From NCBI GenBank assembly GCA_016758965.1, contig JAEPRB010000316.1:1679-39555 (forward strand): DNA of 37,877 bases. The letters run 5' to 3'. Under the pieces are notes generated by a model. That model saw only the letters and a program-made list of their open reading frames with translations. It made no database searches and had not been told where the DNA came from. Shown here one piece after another: positions 31,168 to 37,877 of this stretch (positions within the stretch are counted from its first letter, which is position 1; each line of letters opens with the position of its first letter). The translations under genes and the position numbers were made by a program. The DNA is from Circinella minor. Taxonomy: Eukaryota; Mucoromycota; Mucoromycetes; Mucorales; Lichtheimiaceae.

Positions 31168-32311
31168 TTAATTTACTTTTATTTTGCTTTCATTACTAAC
31201 AATAATATCAATTAATTTTTTTTCAATAGGAAATTCAAAGTTCTTCATTTCCCATAACTTATGATGTGGCAAAGTTGGTACATTGAATAGTTCACAAAAC
31301 TTTTGTATATTTCTTAATAAACATGCAACTCTAAATTTTAAATTATAAAACTTTATATTATCCATTTTTACAACAGATTTATTATTATTAAATCTATAAA
31401 ATTTATTACCCAGTACTGAAAGTTGGTTTTCAACTTTACTTCTAAAACTTATTAAAATGGTCTTCTGTGATAGTTAAGTTTTCACCAGGATTTTTTTGAA
31501 TAGGATATACAAAATTATCATCAGTAAATTTATAATTTTTAGATGCAGATAAATCTACAAACTGTTTTACAAATAAAGTATAGCCACCATCTATCGCAAT
31601 AGTATCTTTAGTATTAATCTTTCTATATAATTTCATATTTAAAAACATACTACCATCAGAACTATCTGAACAATAGTCACTTTTAGAAGTATAAATAATC
31701 ATATCATTCATATCGCTAACAAATTGAGTTCTTATTCCATTTTTCTTAAATTTATATGAATATAATCTACTATGCTTAATTTCTGTATCAGTATAATTTA
31801 TTCTTGAATCATGACCATCAATAATCAATGTAACATGCTTAAATAATTGTGGATTATATTTATGAGCAGATAAAATCCGTAATCTTATACTTGAAAACAT
31901 ATTATCCATTGCATCTATTACTATTTTATTAATTCTATTATAATTTTCTTCATTCATCCAAAACTTTTTATAAAAATTAAAAAATGAACTTTGAAGAATA
32001 AATTTATCAATATCATCTTTTCCTGCAATACCAGATACTAAATGATACAACAAAAATAGTCCTTTTTCAATTTCAAAATAGGGTGCCAGATATTCTTTAT
32101 TTGTATATAAGACTACTAAAAAGAAAAAGACTGCAATATATCCTAATTTATCTACTAATTTCTTTTTGATAATATCAACATAATTAATATATTTTATTTC
32201 TGTTCTATGTTTATACTTATTATTAATAATAGGCCAGTTATATTTTAAAAATAACCAATGGTTTACCATTATAGAATTAACTTTATCTGTTATCAATTTA
32301 TCAATATCCAT
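31168..32311 (-). pseudogene. DDE transposase (DDE_Tnp_4/Harbinger-like), one frameshift
   Basis: The first part, 32311-31442 (289 aa), has an N-terminal helical region, then LIIDGHDSRINYTDTE (first Asp), YSYKFKKNGIRTQFVSDMND, SDGSMFLNMKLYRK, and DTIAIDGGYTLFVKQF (second Asp). After a frame change near 31445 it continues RSKVENQLSVLGNKF (putative catalytic Glu), YRFNNNKSVV, and FRVACLLRNIQKFC to a stop at 31168. The I-D-G-x-D opening and the R-x-x-V-E close are typical of DDE_Tnp_4/IS5-like transposases (Harbinger relatives). Only the frameshift is seen as a lesion. Codon use is far more AT-rich than in the surrounding gag. Confidence 0.75.
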
Positions 32312-32479
32312 GATCAGTACTTTTTATATTAATAAATTATTCAATTTTTATAATATATTGAAATAAAAATAATCTTATATTTTAAGAAATCAGTACTACC
32401 TACAAATTCTTTACTACCCTTAAAAATATAAAAAAACAAAGACTAAAAGTATAACCCCGTTGATGCTGATCATGGTTAC

Positions 32480-33040
32480 TTTCGTTGCTGCTATTGCTGC
32501 TGCTGCTGCTCCCCCCACTGGAGAATTGGCAATGCGATAAGGTGGCATGAATAGAGGCTCATGAGCCAGTAGCGTCATTTTTTATAGCTGGTTCGGTGCT
32601 GGCCTGGAGCACAGGTTGTAGAGGTAGTGGTGGCGCAGATGATGATAATGTGAGATGTGAAAACATCTCGCGCAACTGATTCATTTGTTCTTGATGCTGT
32701 TTTTGCTGTTGAATGACGTCGTCGCGCATTTATTGAATCGAAGCAACCAGGTTCGAAGTCATCTCAGAAAAATTAGAATCCGCGCTGCCCATAGCATTAC
32801 CTAAGCATCACTCCATGTTGGCAAAGGTAGCAGTCGATTCTTACAATTGTGCTACCATATGGTCATTAGCTTTGTCCAATGTAAGCAAGCGAGCAGTCGT
32901 CTCAGAAAGTTCATGGTAGATGCCATGGAAATGACCATCAGTAGTCGTCGCGTGGTCTTGTAACCCCTAAATGGTGACTTGCAGATCAGGATTGGTAACT
33001 GATGCTCCTAATTGTCCACGCTAATTACGTCGACAAATTT
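32480..33040 (-). pseudogene. Ty3 gag, N-terminal part with six in-frame stops
   Basis: One frame runs 33040 to about 32480: GQLGASVTNPDLQVTI, GLQDHATTTDGHFHGIYHEL, SETTARLLTLDKANDHMVAQ, NAMGSADSNFSEMTSNLVAS, a Gln-rich coiled coil (MRDDVIQQQKQHQEQMNQLR), then a Pro/Ser linker ending in a poly-Ser (GCT repeat) tract. Six stops (TAG, TAG, TAA, TGA, TAA, TGA) interrupt it without changing frame. This N-terminal coiled coil is usual for fungal Ty3 Gag. It is continuous, across the AT-rich DDE block, with the capsid segment at 30030. Start codon and LTR are not visible. Confidence 0.7.
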
Positions 33041-33195
33041 TTGTTTTATTTAAAGACCGTCATTTCCCAGGAATGTTTTTATTTCAGACACGTTTCGCCC
33101 AGGGGCAAATAACAGATCGCGCGTCTTTCCCATCTTTATGGGTAGATTCGCAATCCTATTTATTATTTTTTTATTCCTCATTATTTGTATTTATC

Positions 33196-34097
33196 ATGAA
33201 CAATCAAACTAACGACACACTTTATATTGTACACAAACGACCTCCTGTTGACTGGGTCAGTTCCCCCATAGAGTTAACTTTTCACAATGAATATAATTTT
33301 AATAAATGGTTTAATGAAGAAGCTTCTTGCCATGCGACTTGGAACAAGAAAAAAAGCACAACCTCAACTGCAGCTCCTTCAACTTCACATACAAAAGACA
33401 CTCCTGGTCCCAGAAAAAAATTGATTGGTCTCTTTTATACATTTGTGATCATAGTCGTAAATTGTCTTCCATCCCTCCAGCAACTAAAAAACGTCGAACA
33501 AATTTATCAAAACACACTGGTTGTACTGCAAAAATCAAAGCTACTAAACGTGCTATTGATGGTATTATTGAAGTAATGTATAATTGGATGCATGATGGTC
33601 ATAATCCTTTCAGTGAACAGGATATTAAAGAATCAAGACTTCCATTCGATGTTAAGAATTGGATTGAAAAACATGTTGAAGAAAAGAAAGATTAGAGAGG
33701 AATGAAAGATTTATTACAGTTGTCGAATGAAGAAATGAACGAGGTATATAGAACTGGCATGCATAAATGTGTGGTCATCTATGATGCGATATCTAACTTG
33801 CTGTTTGATTAGTTTGAAAATGAAATAAATATAGATCCAAATGCTTTGAAAATACCTGCAGCTCTCTGTGTACATCATCATGATATTGTAAATCAAATCT
33901 AACAACGTTTAAATAATATTTCAAGAAAATATCGATTCGACAAACAAAGTACACAAGCATGGATTAATATCCTTAAAGAAAAAGGTTATGATACCTTATT
34001 TGAAATTATTGATACATCCGAAGCTGACGAAAAGGCTAATGGATCTAAAAAAGAATTATTAATGGTTGCATGGGTCGCTCCGTGGCGGAAAAAGGTA
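33196..34097 (+). pseudogene. MULE-like transposase N-terminus (FAR1/WRKY-GCM1-type finger)
   Basis: From MNNQTNDTLYIVHKRP through FNKWFNEEASCHATWNKKK. An A7 run (33414-33420) carries a one-base frame change, then YICDHSRK, KRRTNLSKHTGCTAKIKA, and IIEVMYNWMHDGHNPFSEQD. In-frame stops: TAG at 33693-33695 (between EEKKD and RGMKDLL, probably an old Trp), TAG after LLFD, TAA after VNQI. The layout (Phe/Trp-rich start, Cys...His, GC-x-AKI) is that of the FAR1/WRKY-GCM1 zinc domain before MULE transposases. The gene reaches a GTATGA donor at 34098 and is then cut by the Ty3 LTR at 34147; no DDE domain remains. Confidence 0.6.
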
Positions 34098-34146
34098 TGA
34101 ATTTGTATATTGTTTTTGATTTATATTATTTTTGATATATACTCTT

Positions 34147-34577
34147 TGTTGTATCCAACACATATTATTCATAAAGATAATTATTTGTCATTTTAATTAT
34201 TAAAGTACAGCGTATTTTTAATTATGCTTTGCTGACATTTCATGTACTTCCCTATTTGGACCATGATTTGTAAGAACACAGAAGTCCATCTTCTATAATG
34301 ATAACAGATAACAGCTGCGTAGATATATCATATCATCAACCGCTCAAAGTCTAATCTTAATATCATTAATCTTATATTCATAATTCACACGGCCATGACA
34401 AATTTAAATCTTACATATAGCTATATACACATATCAATATATATCCCACCGATAATAAGATTCATATAAATAGAGATAATATTTTATTTTAATAAACTTC
34501 AGTTCAATTATTGTTCTTTTGGGTCTCGTTGACTTTTTAACGTCTCTTTATTTTTATTATATTTGATTGATATAACA
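34147..34577 (+). mobile_element. 5' LTR of the right-edge Ty3/gypsy element
   Basis: 431 bp, TGTTGTATCC to GATATAACA, matching the solo LTR at 19157-19585. Followed after about 140 bp (with a CA-dinucleotide run at 34650-34677) by the gag start codon. The 3' LTR is beyond the window. Confidence 0.95.
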
Positions 34578-34649
34578 TTTTTTTCAACGAATTCCTCGTT
34601 TTTTTTTTATCTAAATTTCTATTCTCATTTTCATTTATATTTTATATAA

Positions 34650-34677
34650 ACACACACACACATACACACACACACAC
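34650..34677 (+). repeat. CA dinucleotide microsatellite
   Basis: An (AC)n run with two interruptions in the untranslated leader of the Ty3 element. Confidence 0.85.
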
Positions 34678-34716
34678 ATTTATTTTTTTCCATCTACTTA
34701 TTTTTTTATTCTTACC

Positions 34717-37700
34717 ATGTCTTCTCATCAAGAAAAACTCACCTTACTCGATAATGCCGATCATCATCTTGAGGATGATGTAATGAGCGAAACCGGTTCT
34801 CATGTGTCTGCCACGTCGTCTTCTCGCATGCCACCAAGAATAGCGAAATTAGTTGCCAAGCTTGCCTTCTTGGAAGAAGAAATGGTGCGTGATGACTTAT
34901 CCGAACAAGAGCTAGTCAAAATTCAAGGCTTGTTTTCCATTCATTCTAAGAGTTTGGATATGATCTTGGCTGTACAAAAAAGGTTATCTAAAAAGGATAA
35001 GATTGCTGTCACTACCTTGTCATCTAAGGTTATTGTCCCTTCAGATTTGCCGTCTTTACAATGGACCGGTAACGTCTATGATAGCTCCAAGACCGTATTT
35101 TCTTCCATTCATGAGTGCCTCGATCGTTTCGAAGATATCATTGAATCGTACGGTCAGGACATCAATGCCAATTGGTGCCGTTTGCTTCCACGCATGTTGT
35201 CTCCGGACCAACGCTTTTGGTTTATTGACCATTTGAAACCCCATGCCGCCTTGCATTAGTCTTTCGCTCGCAAGACGTTGATTAACAAGTACGGTATCCA
35301 AGATGCTGATCGCCAAGCACAATATATGCAAGAACTTTTCGCGCTGCATATGGGTCGTGATGACTCGGTGGAGCTGTACACCGACCGGTTTCATAAGCTT
35401 CGTCGTGAGGCAGGCTGTGAGGACAAACGTGTCATGGCTGCCTTGTACATCCAATCGCTGCTGCCTGAATTGGCTCAACACGTTACATTGGGTCAAGCTC
35501 ACTTGTCTCCGGACAAACGTGCCACTATCGACCATGCTGCCAACCTTGCTCACCGTATGTATGGTAATGTTGTACATTCAAAATATAGCAAACGAGTTGC
35601 TGCGAGTTCCGACTCGTCATCGTCAAGTTCTGCTGTTTCTGCTGCTGGTGGTCTGTTGCTTGCTGTTTCCGGCAAGAAAAATAAAGGAAAGAAGAGAGCC
35701 GACACTAAGCACTGCCGCTTACATGGAACAGGCTGTCATTCCTCTGAAGAATGTCGCGCTCTGTCTTCATTACAAGTTGGTGGTAATACTGGTAAGGTTG
35801 CAAAGTTTGCTGGTTCGTCGTCTGGTGCTCGTGTTGCTGGTTCGTCGTCTGCTGGTTCGTCTTCTTCCGGGAAGAAAAATTGTTTCAAGTGTGGCTTCGT
35901 CCCTTGGAAACAAGGTCATGTTTGTGAGGTCAATCATTTGGCAATCCGCTCTGCCTCTCTCCTCCAATCATCCTCATCATCATCAGCTTCTGGTTCCGCA
36001 CCAGTCACGCCACCACCACCATCATCATTGCCTGTACCTGTACAGGATGATAATTCTGTTGCTTCGGTCCGTCCGAATTTGGCTGCACCTGCTGCTGTTC
36101 CTCCTGCAAATGAGGATACTTTAATGTCTGAGGTTGAAGAATCTCTTATTAAAGGCTGCTTTAATTGTAAGTCCAATCATTCTCATGATTTTACAAAACA
36201 TCTTTATAAAAATACTAAATCATACTATGTACCAATTACCTTAGAGGGACATGACATTTTTGCTTTTGTTGATCCTGGATCGACATTCACAGCAATTACT
36301 CCTGGTCTGTGCTCGTCTCTTAGTTTGGACTATACTCCTTGCTCCGGCAAGATCGGTATGGCTGCTCCTGGGCTAAACATAGATAGAATAGGATTTACAA
36401 ATAAAACAAAGATTATACATAACGGACTTACTACTTTTCACAATTTTGAAATAATGAATTTAAATTGTTCTGCTGATGTGTCTATTGGTGCTGATTTAAT
36501 GCCCCACATTGGTATTTATTTAAAAGGGTTAGCATATTGTTGGCACAAACCTTCAATCCCTTCTGTTCCTGAACCTGTTGATATGCCTGAACCAGATAAT
36601 TCCCCCGCTGGCACATCTGTGGAACATCAACTATTTATGGATAAGATTAAACCTTTTGTACAGGAAAATATAAACATTCCTTCACATGACTTTTGCACCA
36701 TGCCGGAATCTATGGTTTATTTAAATATTCCTTCTGGTAAAGTTGTTTATCGTCATCAATATGATTTGCCAAATAAAGTCTTACCTAAACTTCAAGAACA
36801 AATTGATGAATGGTTACAAGATGGTATAATCAAATTTGCTCCTCCGGGAACTCCTTATAATAATGCTATTTTATGTGTACCTAAAAAGGATAGTAATGGT
36901 AATATGACAAAATTACGGTTCTGTATGGATATGAGACCTTTGAATTTATTATTACCTGATATTACGCATGATAATCATGAACTTCCTTTAATTCGGGATA
37001 TTTTCCATAAAATGAAAAATGCATCTATTTTTACTACTCTCGATTTAAAAAGCTGTTTTCATAAATTCCGTATTTTTGAAGATCATCAAAATCGTACGTC
37101 ATTTACTTTCATGAATAAACAATATTGTTTTATTGGATCGCCATTCAGGATAAAGTTTCTTTCTGCTCACGTACAACGATGTATGCAAATATTATTCCAT
37201 GATGTACCATATGTTTCGGTCTATGTTAACGATATCATTATTGCATCAAATAATATGACGCAACATACACATCATGTACAAGAAACGCTTTGTCGCTTAT
37301 TATCCGTGAACCTTACTGTTAACCATGAAAAATGTTCTTTTGCACAACAATCTGTTTCTTTACTGGGTTTTAATATTCAAAGTGGTTCCATTTCTGTTGA
37401 CAAAAAGAAAATTTCTAACGTTTAAGAATGGCCTCTTCCAAAAGACACTACCTCATTACAAAGATATTTGGGTTATATTAATTATTTAGGGAATCATATT
37501 CCTGGTGTCCAAATGCTTACCAGCAAATTGGATAAATTGCGTACAGTCAAGAATCTTTCTGAACACTGGACCAATGAACACACCACTGCTTTTAATAATA
37601 TTAAAATTGCATTACAATCTGCTCCTATTTTAATTCAATATGACGAATCGCTTCCCCTCAATCTTGCTACTGATGCTTCATCCACTGGAATTGGCAATGT

Positions 37701-37877
37701 TCTTTATCAAGTTGTTGACAATCAATATAAATACATTGGTTTTATGGGATGCTCTTTAAATAAGGCTGAACGTAATTATTCTACTACAAAACGTGAACTT
37801 TTAAGCATCGTTTTTGCACTCAAACGCTTTCATAAATTTTTATGGGGTCAACCAAAGTTTACTATTTATTGCGATCA
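34717..37877 (+). pseudogene. Ty3/gypsy gag-pol polyprotein, partial, two stops
   Basis: One frame from the ATG at 34717 to the window end, with TAG at 35257-35259 and TAA at 37423-37425. Gag: leucine-rich N-terminus, then capsid (FALHMGRDDSVELYTDRFHK; RVMAALYIQSLLPELAQHV). Nucleocapsid-like motifs: CRLHGTGCHSSEEC, and CFKCGFVPWKQGHVC. Protease: FAFVDPGSTFTAITPG (DPGS instead of the usual D-S/T-G, a known retrotransposon variant). RT: LRFCMDMRPLNLLLPD, TTLDLKSCFHKFRI, SFTFMNKQYCF, then YVSVYVNDIIIAS, where the usual second residue of the catalytic pair is Asn, and LLGFNIQSGSI. After the TAA: YLGYINYLGNHIPG and RNase H (LNLATDASSTGIGNVLY). Both stops fit CAG/CAA-to-TAG/TAA changes. Integrase and 3' LTR lie outside. 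The element inserted beside the MULE fragment. Confidence 0.93.

Larger units (their letters stand above)
30100..32456. mobile_element. AT-rich DDE transposon block with chromodomain and Cys/His genes
   Basis: A block of markedly AT-rich sequence separates gag N-terminal (32480-33040) and capsid (29636-30030) segments, so it is an insertion. It holds a Cys/His ORF on plus, and a DDE transposase plus chromodomain on minus. The right end may be at 32456: read inward it begins GGTTATACTTTTAGTC, sharing TTATACTTT with the right TIR of the 21235-22497 element. A matching left TIR was not found; GTAGTAAC near 30021 only loosely resembles GTAGTAAAG near 32410. Confidence 0.55.

Overview
The window looks like a transposon-packed, AT-rich nuclear segment of an early-diverging fungus. 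Mucoromycotina or a relative is my best guess. The basis is short GT-AG introns (about 50-140 nt) inside element genes, TATA-type core promoters, and the mix of families: hAT, long-TIR mariner and Tc1, CACTA/Plavaka-like Tnp2, a DIRS-like reverse transcriptase, Ty3/gypsy and MULE. No convincing host housekeeping gene, rRNA or tRNA was found. Almost every coding segment belongs to a mobile element, and most are broken.

Layout. 1-1414: 5' half of a hAT transposase gene on the minus strand (hAT-W), running off the left edge. 2108-9721: a 7.6-kb TA-flanked mariner/Tc1-superfamily element with 210-bp TIRs. It carries two transposase genes that point outward, one at each end, four accessory genes (three clearly HTH-like), and a 0.9-kb palindrome at its centre. 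10263-10855: structured repeat A, copy 1. 11236-11910: a small hAT-type MITE inserted in an acidic ORF. 12352-13010: decayed DIRS-like RT. 13150-18201: CACTA/Plavaka-like transposase on the minus strand, split by a 1.65-kb Tc1 element (13622-15276) and by repeat A copy 2. 18333-20790: pseudogenes of unknown type, with a solo LTR (19157-19585) that has a perfect 5-bp target duplication.

20842-20960: hAT-type terminus. 21235-22497: a small TIR element with an apparent 8-bp target duplication whose only ORF is a Lys/Asn-rich Cys/His protein. 22795-23968: 3' half of a hAT gene (hAT-Y) of the same family as hAT-W. 23975-24569: repeat A, copy 3. 24591-28705: a full hAT element (hAT-Z) with TIRs, inserted in a Ty3 gag. 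28706-33040: that minus-strand Ty3 gag, further split by an AT-rich insert and by a 2.4-kb AT-rich block (about 30.1-32.46 kb) carrying a DDE transposase, a chromodomain and a Cys/His protein. 33196-34097: MULE-like transposase N-terminus. 34147-37877: 5' part of a Ty3/gypsy element (LTR, gag, protease, RT, start of RNase H), running off the right edge.

Two themes run through the window. First, insertions are nested, which gives a relative chronology. Second, decay is dominated by C-to-T/G-to-A changes: two copies of one LTR differ by about 21 transitions against 1 transversion, mostly at CpG-type sites, and many in-frame stops sit where Trp, Gln or Arg is expected. The most system-like candidates are the symmetrical multigene mariner, the DDE plus chromodomain block with its possible small relative at 21.2-22.5 kb, and repeat A, whose hairpins keep pairing while their sequence changes.
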